Source: Petaurus breviceps papuanus (Eukaryota; Chordata; Mammalia; Diprotodontia; Petauridae). From it: DNA of 64,000 nt. The notes beneath the pieces are model-generated. The model did not search any database. It was not told where the DNA came from and saw only the letters and a program-made list of their open reading frames with translations. This document shows positions 1 through 9,724 of this stretch, in pieces. The stretch covers positions 13,911,278 through 13,975,277 of the forward strand of contig JAMXIF010000086.1 of assembly GCA_028583685.1 (NCBI GenBank), in the 5' to 3' direction. Position numbers and translations under genes: made by a program. Numbering within the stretch: the first letter of the stretch is position 1; every line of letters starts with the position of its first letter.

Positions 1-40
1 TGAATCTACCCCAGAGTTACATCAAGTTTAAACACAGCAC

Positions 41-547
41 TTAATACCCAAATGGAGGTCTTTTCTTCATCTTGACACGAGGCAAGTTCTCAGCAATCTT
101 AGTTCCTGGGGACACAAGGCTTAGCAAGGCCATAAGATACATTGCCAGTCCCTTCATGAATTTATCCTCTGTCTGTAGAACAGTCCTAGAACCCCTGAAC
201 ACATTAGCAAAGCCCTCTCCCAGGATTTCTGTAAACATACAACAAGAAAATCCTTCTTCAGGGCTTCCGAACCAACAGAAAGGTTCCCAGACCCCTGCAA
301 CAACAGCACTGTCCTTCACCAGTGGACAGTATTCACTCTGTCTGCAGGACAGTCTCCAGACCCCTGCAACAACAGTACTGTCCCTCATCAGTGGACAGTA
401 TTCACTCTCTGTCTGCAGGACAGTCTCAGGGCTTCTTAACCAAATGCCAGGTTCCAGGACTTCTTCAACAGGACAGTCTTTCACCAGTGGACAAATCTGG
501 CAAAATAACATCAAAACAGACAGACAAAGTACCAGCAAAACAGCCAT
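41..547 (-). CDS. Element-internal open frame, 168 codons, unknown function
   Basis: This frame belongs to the inverted-repeat element. The first ~20 residues (MAVLLVLCLSVLMLFCQIC) are hydrophobic and look like a signal peptide or membrane anchor. A repeated SEYCPL(V/M)(K/R)DS(A/T)VVAGVW block follows at about residues 48-88, then a Cys/Phe-rich stretch and a short basic tail (VKMKKRPPFGY). The copy at 48724 has the same frame over about 125 codons with scattered substitutions. No family is recognised. The opposite strand is also open over much of this stretch, so part of the openness may come from base composition. It may be a leader or accessory frame of the element, or not coding at all. 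Confidence 0.3.
   Translation of the reverse strand: MAVLLVLCLSVLMLFCQICPLVKDCPVEEVLEPGIWLRSPETVLQTESEYCPLMRDSTVVAGVWRLSCRQSEYCPLVKDSAVVAGVWEPFCWFGSPEEGFSCCMFTEILGEGFANVFRGSRTVLQTEDKFMKGLAMYLMALLSLVSPGTKIAENLPRVKMKKRPPFGY
288..427. repeat. 69/71-base tandem duplication inside the element
   Basis: Two adjacent units (about 288-356 and 357-427) both run from 'cagacccctgcaacaacag' to 'gcaggacagtctc'. The same duplication lies at 48844-48983 in the other copy, so it predates the split of the two copies. Confidence 0.85.
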
Positions 548-845
548 GTCTCCTCAGTCCTTGGCAGCTCAGGGGGGCAGGTCTCAAAAGTCCAGGGCAA
601 TTCAAAGAGGCCACCAGCAATTCTCTTAGTCTCTCTCTCTCCACGAGGTGCTGCTTCCAAAAAGATCTTCCGCCTCTCTCTAGTGTCTCTCCAAATCTAC
701 ATCACCAGCTCCTCCCAGTTCAGGACTTTCTTTTCACATCAACAAGCCCATCCCACAGGTGGGATTAACAAACTCTGGGTTTTAACACAATCAATTTGAA
801 AACCAAGCCAATACAGGGGAATCTTTAATTGCCATTACTATCACA

Positions 846-1085
846 GATGGATTCTCCAAATTTGCACATCTCACATTTCTTTGGAGCCGTTTCAATTCTG
901 CTTTGCTCATAGAGCACAGAACCTTCTCTGATGTGGGCATGCCGTGCTGAGTGGTCCTGTGCCAGTGTCTCCCATGCCACACAATCAACTCCAAAGTTCT
1001 TGAGATGTTAAGAGTGCCCTTGTATCACTTCTTCTGACCACCATGTGAGCACCCTGTGTCAGTTCTCCATAAAACAGTTTCACTT
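846..1085 (-). mobile_element. LINE ORF C-terminal fragment
   Basis: Minus-strand translation gives WETLAQD, then IREGS, then YEQSR and a basic ending. This resembles the conserved tail after the reverse transcriptase of a vertebrate LINE group (pattern ...LAQDR..WR...YE..R...A..KR). A piece upstream, LLYGEL, also fits. The clade cannot be named with confidence. The fragment abuts the inverted-repeat element exactly. Confidence 0.5.
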
Positions 1086-1199
1086 TTAATACAGAAATAT
1101 GAATACATATAGCCTACATTAACAAAAGCTCTTTGTTCAATAATTTTTAAGAGTGTAAAGGAGTCCTAAGACCAGAGGACCACTATTCCAGAGGTTATA

Positions 1200-1430
1200 G
1201 GGAGCCCCTAGAATTTGCTCTGTAGGAAAATGACATGGTCCAATCTATAGTTTAGGAAACTCTCTTTGGCAGCTTTGGGGAGAACAGAGTCAGGTAAGGA
1301 AAGACTTGAAGCAGGGAGATCAATGAGGAAATTACAGCACAGACCAAAAGTGAGAAGGGTCTGAACTAGAATGTCAGCCACGTGAATAGAAAGAAGGGGA
1401 TGGGGAGAGGTTGCCAAGGTGGAAATTACA
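1200..1430 (-). mobile_element. L2/CR1-clade LINE fragment
   Basis: The text around 'aaaatgacatggtccaatc' and 'gacttgaagcagggagatca' has the same order and wording as part of the longer LINE fragment at 19,590-19,790, which carries reverse-transcriptase motifs on the minus strand. Confidence 0.45.
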
Positions 1431-2012
1431 GCTGAATCAGCATTGAAGTGATCACAGTTAAGTTTCTGATTTAACTTTCCAACAGAATAAATGATGAAAG
1501 TTTCTGCCTCTTGAAGTTTCAGTTTCAGAATGCAATAGCTTCAGTTTATGTTGAAATCATTATTTATACATGAATCATTGAAAGGCATTGAAGAGGACCC
1601 TTCCATTACAGAAAGGGCAAGATTCTATGAACTGTGGGTTTACAGTCTATTCAATGGTCTGATGCTATTAGACTATAAGAAATCTTGGGTCAAAGAATGC
1701 AGGAAGTGTTATTGCTGCTCTTAGGGAAGTATCGTGGGGACAAAGGATGGGCACCTAATAGGCACTTAATAATTTTTTGCTAATTGTTTGCTTCATTAAT
1801 AGTGGCAATTATTGATGAATAATCAATATTGATTATTTTCTTAGCACTTAATGACCCATTTTTTCCCAGCAACATAGTCACTCTATGTAGAGATTATCTA
1901 CCTTGTGAATTATCCATGGTGTATTTTAAATTCAGGCTGGTTAGCCTATTCCCTCAAATGATCCCATCACCATTACCATCCCTCCCCTAGATTATTTATT
2001 ACTAAGGTATCT
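1431..2012. other. No gene seen; AT-rich spacer
   Basis: No exon-like frame is visible. A short 'cacctaataggcacttaataa' around 1750 resembles an L2 3' tail. The rest is not recognised. Confidence 0.5.
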
Positions 2013-2165
2013 TTTTTAATAACATTTTAATTTTTCCAATTACATACAAAAACAATTTTTAGCATTTTTTTAAGTTTGAGTTTCAAATTTTGCCCCTCCT
2101 TCCCTTACCTCCTCACTCCCTGATATTATAAGCAATTTGATATAGGTTATTATAAGATAATACTA
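2013..2165 (-). mobile_element. L1 3' end, antisense
   Basis: The order 'taataacattttaatttttcc', 'gagtttcaaattttgcccctcc' and 'aagcaatttgatataggtta' is the reverse complement of the 3'-UTR end common to marsupial L1s, also seen in sense near 29,640-29,740. Confidence 0.75.
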
Positions 2166-2315
2166 AGATGTCTTTTCTTACTAAACAGTGTGAGATCAGA
2201 AAACACAGATGCATTTTAGTGTTAGCCTAAGTCAAGCATTATAGTATAACATTTTTCTTCATTTGTGTTTTCCTCCAGGTAAACCACATAACATACTGCA
2301 GAGCTAGATTACAGA

Positions 2316-2660
2316 ATCAGAAACACAAAGCTCAAAGGCACCTTAGACATCATGCACTTGGGGCGTCTAGGTGGTGCAGTGAATAGAGCACCAGCCCTGG
2401 AGTCTGGAGGACCTGAGTTCAAATCCGGCCTCAGACACTTAACATTTATGACTGTATGACCTTGGGCAAGTCACTTAACCCCAATTGCCCTGCCTTCCCC
2501 CCCTCCAAAAAAAAAAGAAATCATCTACTGTAGCCTCTTCCTTTAACGTGTAGAAACTGAGACCCAGAGAGTTTATGTGATTTGTACCACTAGTTAGTGC
2601 AAAACGGTGTCCAACTCCCAGTTCTCCTAATTTCACATTCAGTGCTTTGTCATCATCCAT
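2316..2660 (-). repeat. MIR/Ther-type SINE, split by a younger SINE
   Basis: Pieces at 2316-2357 and 2520-2660 form one antisense MIR-like copy ('gaaactgagacccagagag', 'tcctaatttcacattcagtgc'). The WSINE1-like copy at 2358-2519 lies between them. Confidence 0.65.
2358..2519 (+). repeat. WSINE1-like SINE with A-tail
   Basis: tRNA-like head 'ctaggtggtgcagtgaata', B-box-like 'gagttcaaatccggcctc', core 'gggcaagtcacttaacccc', then 'aattgccctgccttcccc' and an A-tail. It sits inside an older MIR. Confidence 0.85.
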
Positions 2661-2699
2661 GATACTACATTTCTCTATTAGTCCAGATAATTGAATAGG

Positions 2700-3085
2700 C
2701 TCATAGATGTGGGGCTGGAGGGAAACTTAGAGGCTGCCTGGTCAAACCCCCTCATTTTACAGGAGAGAAAACTGAGGTTCAGTGACTTAGATGCAATCAA
2801 GCAGAACAGTAATAGTATCCTGCATTTGTATCATTCTTTTCAATAATCATAAACCTGTATTATCTCATTTGGATCCAAACATTAACCCTATAAGCTAATC
2901 AGGGTAGGTGGCAGGGGGGAACCTGAGGTCTTGAGGCCACATGTGGCCCTCTAGGTCCTTAAGTATGTCAAAGAGCCACACTTTAGGACCTGGAGGGCGA
3001 CGTGTGGCCTCAAGGCCAGAGGTTCCCCACTCCTGGGGTAGATACTGTTATCTCCATTTTATAGATGAACAAATTGATGTTCAAA
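2700..3085 (-). repeat. Antisense MIR-type SINEs around a hAT insertion
   Basis: Bases 2700-2810 are an antisense MIR-like copy. Bases 2820-2909 and 3036-3085 form a second one ('tattatctcatttggatcc', 'atctccattttatagatga'), split by the hAT-like element at 2910-3035. Confidence 0.6.
2910..3035. mobile_element. Palindromic hAT-like fossil (MITE)
   Basis: The left arm 'ggaacctgaggtcttgagg' pairs with the right arm 'cctcaaggccagaggttcc'; the middle has 'ccacatgtggccctctagg' and its inverse. The flanks gggtaggt (2902-2909) and gggtagat (3036-3043) match at 7 of 8, the duplication length expected of hAT. A relative lies at 7590-7748. Confidence 0.65.
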
Positions 3086-3087
3086 CT

Positions 3088-3342
3088 GGGGCAGATAGGT
3101 GGGGGCAATGGATAGCGTGCTGGACTTAGGAAGACTTGAGTTCAAATCCTGCCTGAGACATTTACAAACTGTGTGACCCTGAGCCAATCATTTAACCTCT
3201 CTCTTTCTCTCCTAATTATTCCCTTACTGTGGGAATAATAATAGTGCCTACCACATAGGGTTATTGTGAGCATCAAATGAAATCCCATGTACAAAGTGTT
3301 TGCAAGCCTTAGAGCATTATTTAAGCACCAGCTGTCATTATT
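3088..3342 (+). repeat. MIR/Ther1-type CORE-SINE, near full length
   Basis: Head 'ggcagataggtgggggcaat', B-box-like 'gagttcaaatcctgcctga', CORE, then the L2-like tail 'ggttattgtgagcatcaaat' and 'tttgcaagccttagagcat'. Confidence 0.8.
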
Positions 3343-3775
3343 TTTTGGTAACTTGCTCAAGATTCCAGAGCAGATAGACAGCAGAACCCAGATTGTAACC
3401 TAGACTGCTGCTTTTTCTGTGTCTACACTTCAATCCTGGTTTCTGTTGATGGGAAAAAAAATGAAAATGCCTGACTTGCTACACTTTCGTAGAGGTGTGG
3501 TGCAGAAATCCCGGAGGTGTTTCGCTATGCATGGGCACAGCTCCAATTCGTGCAAGATTATGTGTAGAGAGAGCCAGCAGATGTAATTGCTAAGCCACTG
3601 TCTATGATCTTTGAAAAATCCTGGTGAAAATGGGTGGTACACCAGGCCTGATGAAAGGTAAAAGTTGTCCCAATTTTCCCCCAAAAAAAAGAAAGAAAAA
3701 AGGGTGGTATCTGCAAGCTATAGAATAGGCTTGACTTCAATTTCTCCCAGATTTGTAGAACCCTTTATAAAGGGA
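3343..3775. other. No gene seen
   Basis: The start is the end of an antisense MIR ('ctcaagattccagagcagat'). The rest is unassigned. Short minus-strand frames here show no family signature. Confidence 0.5.
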
Positions 3776-4003
3776 TTACGTTGTTGTTGTTCAGTCCTCT
3801 TCGACTCTTCCTGACCTCATTTGATGTTTTCTTGGCAAAGACACTGGAGTGGTTTGCCATTTCCTTCTCCAATAAGAGTAAGGCAAACAGAGGTTAAGTG
3901 ACGTGTCCAGAGTCACACAGCTAGTGAATGACTGAGACCAGATTGGAGCTCAGGTCTTCTTGACTCCAGGCCTGGCACTCTATTTTCTGCCACCTAGCTG
4001 CCA
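3776..4003 (-). repeat. Mar1-type SINE (BovB/RTE-like tail)
   Basis: Antisense copy with the tail 'gttcagtcctcttcgactc', 'ttcttggcaaagacactgga' and 'gtttgccatttccttctcc', then CORE and head ('gccacctagctgcc'). The tail resembles ruminant BovB 3' ends, so mobilisation by an RTE LINE is inferred. Confidence 0.85.
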
Positions 4004-4494
4004 AGGAAGATTTAGGACTTCCTAATAATTAATTGTTCAAATAGGGAGTGGACTTGTGCCACCTGAGCTTTTCGAGGTGATGGCTTGTCAGGGATCTTGT
4101 AATATCAAACTCTCCTGTTCAGCTCTAGGTTGGCCTAGATGGACCCTGGGGTCTCTCCCAGCTCTGAAATGCTGAGATTCTGTGACTGTTGGTATAGATT
4201 CTGGATGTCAAAACTTTTTTAAAGGGCAAGAAAACTTTTTTTTAAAGTTTTTTTTTAATAAAGGGTGCCCTTTCTTGGGCTTCCTCTTTTATTCTGCACT
4301 GCCTACCCTGGTGCTCTTTTAACAATGGGTAGATTCCTGACAAAGCTTAATGGAGTCTTCTCCCCAGCAGCTGTTTTGAAGGACTCTGGCAGGAATCCAA
4401 CTTGCAGATGCTTCTTGCCTTTTCCTTTGTGGTCTTTCTTCCCGGCACTGTCGGCTAATCCTTCTTGCTTGTTTAGATCATAATGTCACGAATC

Positions 4495-4690
4495 TAAAAC
4501 TGTAAGGGACCCTGGATGTCATGTGGCTATCTTCTCCCCACCTCCACCCGCACTCCATTTTACTGGTGAAGAAATAAAGGCCCAGCCAGGTGAATTGATT
4601 TCTGCAAGGTCCCACAGAAGACAGAGTCAGGATTTGAATTCAGGTGCAGTGACTCTCACGTTTAGTGTTCTTCATTCTACCATGCTGCTT
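4495..4690 (-). repeat. MIR-type SINE
   Basis: The antisense order 'aaaactgtaagggaccctgg', 'ccattttactggtgaagaaa', 'ggatttgaattcaggtgcag' is that of an old MIR-like copy. Confidence 0.65.
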
Positions 4691-4764
4691 TTGTGTTCCC
4701 TTACTAGACATAAACAATTACATATATCCATTCTTAATATTAGGTCATGTTTATTCATTCCATA

Positions 4765-4975
4765 GCCAATTCTTTTTAACAACTCTTCATGACCTCATTT
4801 GAGGTTTTCTTGGCAAAGACACGAGTGGTTTGTCCTTTCCTTCTCCAGTAGATTAAGGAAAACAGAGGTTAAGTGACTTTTCCAGAGTCACACAGCTAGT
4901 GAGCAACTGTGGTCATATTTGAACTCAGGTCTTCCTGTGTCCAGGCTCAGCACTCTATCCATTGTACTAACTAGG
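4765..4975 (-). repeat. Mar1-type SINE
   Basis: Antisense copy with 'cttggcaaagacacgagtgg' (RTE-like tail), 'gtcacacagctagtgagcaa' (CORE) and 'cactctatccattgtacta' (head). Confidence 0.8.
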
Positions 4976-5184
4976 GTTACAGAGGGAGGAAAAACAGTTT
5001 CTTCCTTTAAAGGAGCTTATGTTCTATTGTAAATTAACAATAACAATAATAAAGCTTTCTGAAAATAGAGAATTAGCTCCAAGCTCCAAGCCTCACATCA
5101 AGGTCAACAGTCCTGCCCTGTTAATTGATCTTATATTTCCCTATTTTCTCAATGATTTTGTATGTTTGAGAAAGATTATACAAT

Positions 5185-5530
5185 CTCAGAATCTGTGAAT
5201 TTTAAGGAAGCTTCCCACTCCAACCTATACCTGAATAAGAATCCCATCTCCAACAACTGGCCCTTTATCTTTGACTTGAAGCCCTACAGTTAGGTAGAAC
5301 ATGGACTTTCCAAGGCAGCTTATCCTATTATGGGTCAGCTCCAGTTTCCAGGAATATTGTCCTTATTCCAAATACCAGTTTGCTTCTTTGCATGTTTTAC
5401 TTACCAGTCCTTGTTCAGCCTTTGGGGACCCAAGGAGAATGAATCTAATTTGTCTTCTAAGACAGAACTTCAAACACTTGATAACAGATTATGTCTTCTC
5501 CTCTGCAAACTACACATTTCCAGTTCCATT
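5185..5530 (-). mobile_element. CR1/L3-type LINE fragment
   Basis: The order of segments ('ttgaagccctacagttagg', 'cagcttatcctattatggg', 'cttcaaacacttgataacag') matches the antisense 3' region of mammalian and avian CR1/L3 LINEs, better preserved at 12,075-12,960. Confidence 0.5.
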
Positions 5531-5674
5531 CCTTCAATTGGGTCCTTATATGGTGTGATAATTAGTACTGGAGGTAGGAAATCCTAGTGTAGAGTGAATG
5601 ATAAAATGGATAACATTCAACAGCTTGGTCAAGGTTTTAGTGAGATTCTGCTGAGAGATCTCTGCTGCTGAACC

Positions 5675-5764
5675 TTTTTTTGGGGAAGGGGGAAGGCAGG
5701 GCAGTTGGGGTTAAGTGACTTGCCCAAGGTCACACAGCTAGTAAATGTTAAGGGTCTGAGGCCA
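5675..5764 (-). repeat. WSINE1-like SINE, partial
   Basis: Antisense A-tail, 'gggcagttggggttaagtga' and 'ggtcacacagctagtaaatg'. The head is missing. Confidence 0.7.
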
Positions 5765-5835
5765 GCTGCTGCTCCTTTCTAGATGCTATCATAGAGGTAG
5801 CTTCTGAACCAAAGTGATCTCCCAATAATGTTTTG

Positions 5836-6098
5836 GACTGGGTACCATGGTACCAGCTAGGTGGTGCAGTGGATAGAGTGAAGACATATTCCTGAGTTTA
5901 AATCTGGCCTCAGACACTTACTAGCTATGTGACCCTGAGCAAGTCACTTCACTCTGTTTGCCTCAGTTTCCTCATCTGTAAAATGAGCTGGGGAAGGAAA
6001 TGGAAAACCACTCCAGTATCTTTGCCAAAAAAAAAAAACTCAAATGGAATCATAAAGAGTCAGACATGACTGAAATGACTCAATGGGTGCAACAAAAA
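5836..6098 (+). repeat. Mar1-type SINE with palindromic head extension
   Basis: The usual head 'ctaggtggtgcagtggatag' is preceded by 'ggactgggtaccatggtacc', which contains a 14-base perfect palindrome (ggtaccatggtacc, 5841-5854). A CORE and full RTE-like tail ('ccactccagtatctttgcc', 'gagtcagacatgactgaaa') follow. The same extension occurs in the copy at 8099-8362. Confidence 0.85.
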
Positions 6099-6099
6099 G

Positions 6100-6612
6100 C
6101 ATGGTAGAGGAAAGGCAACTTACCTTACTGCTTACCTGTTTACTAGCTATTTTGATCATGAGCCAGCCATTGCACATCTGGGCCTCAGTTTCATCATCTG
6201 TAAAACAAGGGGGTTGAAATAGATAATCTCAAAGGCAATTCCCCACTCTCTTGTCTGTGATCACTTGCTTTTAGCCTCCTAGCTTCCCTGGCTTCCTTCA
6301 AATCTCAACTAAAATCCTACCTTGTACAAGAAGGCTTTCCTAAGTGCCCCCTATGCTGGTCCATAAAGCTATGAGCTTATCTCCAAGTTTATATAAATAC
6401 GTGTGTGTGTGTGTACATATATACAGAGAAAGAGACAGAAAGACACAGAGACAGAGAGAGAAAGAGAGACAGTTTGTTCATAATTATTTGCATATTATCC
6501 CTACTATTAGACTGAGCTTCCTGAGATTAGGCCTGTTTTTGTCATTCTTTGTATACCTAATGTTTAGCATAGTGCCTGGTGAAAGGTGAGTATTTAATAA
6601 ATTATTGTTGCC
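6100..6612 (+). repeat. MIR-type SINE, then L2 3' end
   Basis: Bases 6100-6255 are MIR-like ('gggcctcagtttcatcatct'). Bases 6275-6612 are L2-like, ending 'catagtgcctggtgaaagg' and 'tatttaataaattattgttg', with GT and GA simple repeat at 6400-6473 inside. Confidence 0.65.
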
Positions 6613-7183
6613 TAGACTTGTATAAAAACAAACAGTATGACTAGATGTAATGTTTTTCTTCACATATTTTTTTGAATTGTCTCTGTACATAAAGTTTCTG
6701 GAACTCCAGCTGATCACAGAACACCAGATGTAAACTTAGAAGTGTAATCGTGGGGACACAAGGTTCTTGAAGGGTCGCCAATATTATTTAGCACTAAGTT
6801 TGTCAAGTGACATGTAGTTCTTACTGCATGCTTGTTGCTCAAGGACAAATTGCCTTCAAGGAAATTGTCAAGAAGCGTGACACGGCTGATGGGCCAGCAC
6901 ACGTACTGAGTGGCATCTTGACAGCAAACTCTCTACTAAGAGATAACATCCAGTGGCCAAGTGCAAGGGGCTGTCTCACGTGACCTCGATTTCTTTCTAG
7001 GTCGCCCTGTGCTTGGTTTCTTCCCTCACCCAGAGTAACAGAAGGACTCTTCCCTAATTTTGCCTCATTTTGTTTTTCCTGTCAACACTATAGAACTGTG
7101 AGAGCTTTGGAGACACTCACTTTGGCAGCACGGGCACCAGAACTCAGGATCTTAAGAGGAATTAGGTTTTCAGCACTACTAGT
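6613..7183. other. No gene or repeat recognised
   Basis: Single-copy-looking sequence. Frames on both strands are short and unremarkable. Confidence 0.5.
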
Positions 7184-7400
7184 AAGAGCTCCCATTTTTC
7201 TAGCACGAAAGCTTGAAAGAGTTTTGCAAACATCTCACAGCAATCCTGGGAGAAAGTGCTATTATTTTACAGATAAGGAAATTGAAGTTCAGAAAGATTT
7301 GATGACTTTCTAGGGTCACACAACAAGTAAGTGTCTGAAGTGAGATTTGAACCCAGCTCTTCCTGACTCAGAGTTCAGCCCTGTGCCTCCTCTATCAGAT
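7184..7400 (-). repeat. MIR-type SINE
   Basis: Antisense copy: 'gagttttgcaaacatctcac', 'ttttacagataaggaaattg', 'ggtcacacaacaagtaagtg', 'tgaacccagctcttcctga'. Confidence 0.8.
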
Positions 7401-7589
7401 TTCCTCTCTAGGGCAGAGCTGTGCTAAAGAAACATTCTCTTAAGCCATTAGGATAACTCCTCACATGTCATTTTCTCAATGTTATCCATGGTCACTTTGC
7501 TCAAAACTTATGTCTTGGTCTGTGCTCACCCCATAGATTCATGGAATTTTAGACTGAGAGATGGAAAAAACTTCAGTGATTGTCTAATC

Positions 7590-7748
7590 CAGGGGTGGGG
7601 CATCTGCAGCCTCAAGGCCACATGTGGTCCTCTAGGTTCTCAAGTGTGGTCCTTTAACTGAATCCAAACTTCACAGAGCAAATACTGTTAATAAAAGAAT
7701 TTGTTCTGTAAAACTGGGACTCAGTCAAAAGGCTTCATCTAAAGACCT
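7590..7748. mobile_element. hAT-like fossil inside a MIR-type copy
   Basis: Shares 'cctcaaggccacatgtgg' and 'cctctaggt' with 2910-3035. The flanks gtctaatc (7582-7589) and gtctagtc (7749-7756) match at 7 of 8. The split host is an antisense MIR-like copy (about 7530-7589 and 7749-7870). Confidence 0.6.
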
Positions 7749-8010
7749 GTCTAGTCCAGCTTTCATTTTTTTGATACGGAAACTGAGGTTCAGAGAAACA
7801 GTTTAAATCACACTGATGGTGGCAAAGTTAGAACCAGAATCCATGGTTCATGACTCCTAGTCCTGCCCTGTATGGCCTTTTACTGTGGACACTCCATACT
7901 ATCCTATTCCCACCTCTTCCTTCTCTCTCTAGATTTCTTCTTTAACAAATTTTGATGTGTTTTCTCCTTCATATTTCTTCAGGTCAACAAGCATTTATTA
8001 AGTGCCTACT

Positions 8011-8362
8011 GAAGCAGCTAGGTAGTGCATTGTATAAACCACTGGCCTTGGTGTCAGAAAGACCCAAGTTCAGAGATGGCCTCAAATGCTACCTGTGTGA
8101 TGTTGCTATTGAATCGTTTCAGTTGTGTCTGACTCTTCATGACCCCATTTGAAGTTTTCTGAGCAAAGATATGGAGTGGTTTGCCATTTCCTTCAATTCA
8201 TTTTACAGTTGAGGAAACTGAGGCAAATAAGTTTAAGTGACTTGCCCAGGATCACACAGTTAGTGTCTGAGGCCAGATTTGAACCCAGGAAGATAAGTCT
8301 TCCTGACTTCAAGCACAGCACTCTACCCACTGCACCACCTAGCTGGGTACCATGGTACCCAG
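8011..8362. repeat. Two Mar1-type SINEs in opposite orientation
   Basis: Bases 8011-8096 are the head half of a plus-strand copy. Bases 8099-8362 are a nearly complete minus-strand copy with the RTE-like tail ('catttgaagttttctgagc') and the palindromic head extension 'gggtaccatggtaccc' at its 5' end. Confidence 0.8.
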
Positions 8363-9394
8363 TCCATAGAATACCCGTGACCATTTTGGGTGCTATAGGG
8401 AACTATAGAAAAAGTGCTGTAGAAGAAGTAGTAGGAAGTCCCTGCTCTCATACATAAGCATACCCACCTTGAGACAATGAACAAGTAAATGATAATCATC
8501 ACTACCTAACTTCCAAGGGAATGATCAGCAGGAGAGACAGTATCTCAGACTACATCATGAAGAAAGCGGTAGATATGGGTTGGCTAAGAAAAAAACAGGA
8601 ATAAATTAGAAATGAGAGACGGGGACAGAAGGGAGGGAGACGTCTCTGGAGCAAAGCACCGAATGTAGAAATGACTTCGCTCAGGCTTTCATTGAAACCA
8701 GCTTCATTCACCTTTTTGTCCTTTTTTTTTCTTTTCCTTCTTCCTGTGCCCCATTTAAAGAATGTGCTTGTGATAACTTCAGTCCTTTGCAGTGTGGGCT
8801 TACTTTGTGAACTAGCATAGAAGGTCAGTCTACAACCAAAAGTGGTTGACCCTTCCCATGTTCATAGGATAGAAGGTTTGGGCACTGTGTTCTACCATTG
8901 CGTTAATACTTTTTCTTTACTTCTCCCTCCTCCCCTACTTTCCATGTAAAGAGGAAAAGCCTGACTTATCAGTATTTTCCATTCCTCCTCCCTTAATAAA
9001 TTACCTTGGCCTACATGCAGAGTGCTCATTGACTGTATGGCAGATTTCTCATTCCCGTGTACTTGAAATAAAGCCTTATTTACCTTAACCTTTTGTGCAA
9101 TGTACTTGCATTCACTGCTTTTCCTTCCTTGTCATTATTTGCATTTGTTCTGTAGCATTTCCAAACTCACAGTTCATTCCATGGGGCAAATGCTGCTTCT
9201 AACACTGATGAACCTGGATCAGGTTGTGCCCCTCCTTTGTCCCTCACTCCCCTACCTGGAGATACTTTTTTGGTCTTGCAGTTGGTTTTTCATCTTTTTG
9301 TTAATATTAGTTCCAGCTTTTTATACCATGGTATATATCATTGGATGAGAATCTGATCTCTTACTCAGTGGATTTTCATCCCTTTTCATTTCAG
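8363..9394. other. No gene or repeat recognised
   Basis: About 1 kb of AT-rich sequence without a convincing frame or a repeat I know. Confidence 0.45.
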
Positions 9395-9540
9395 TAATTC
9401 AGTTCAATAAACCTTTAGCATGTAATACATGCCAGGCATTGTGCACAAAGATTTCATTCAACCTTCCTATATCTTTTTTTAAAAAGGAAAAAGCCTGAGA
9501 TAGAAATGGCCTTAAAGAGTTGCTCATTAGATGGAGACAT
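9395..9540 (-). mobile_element. LINE 3' tail (L2-like)
   Basis: 'caataaacctttagcatg' followed by 'catgccaggcattgtgcac' matches the antisense tail of the LINE at 19,095-20,780. Confidence 0.45.
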
Positions 9541-9668
9541 CTTGAAATTTTACAATCTCTTTGTTGACCATATCTGAAATAAATCATCTGATCAAAAGGG
9601 ATCAGATATCTAAGGTGTCCATAGAGGTTAGGAGATACATAAACTTGCATTCCCACTAGTTTCCATTG

Positions 9669-9724
9669 AAGTGTGTGCATGTGTGTGCATGTGCATGTGT
9701 ACGTGTGTGTGTGTGTGTGTGTGT
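9669..9724. repeat. (GT)n microsatellite
   Basis: Runs of gtgtgtgcat passing into a pure (GT) tract. Confidence 0.95.

Larger units (their letters stand above)
1..845 (-). mobile_element. Long-inverted-repeat element, copy 1 (cut by window edge)
   Basis: On the minus strand this starts at 845 with TGTGATAGTAATGG and runs off the left edge. Bases 616-845 match the 235-base terminal inverted repeat of the complete copy at 48422-49340. Inside that lies an open frame and a 69/71-base tandem duplication, both shared with the other copy. Copy 1 continues past the point where the short copy jumps to its second inverted repeat, so it keeps more of the original interior. The family is not recognised. 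The TG...CA ends and 5-base duplication of the other copy suggest an integrase-type mechanism. No transposase or integrase motif is visible in the part present. Confidence 0.75.

Noticed and set aside
288-427. Two close repeats that could suggest a CRISPR-like array
   Set aside because: Only two adjacent units with no spacers, in a eukaryotic transposon.
2358-2519. tRNA-like A and B boxes
   Set aside because: They belong to SINE heads here and at many other sites. No cloverleaf with paired acceptor arm was seen.
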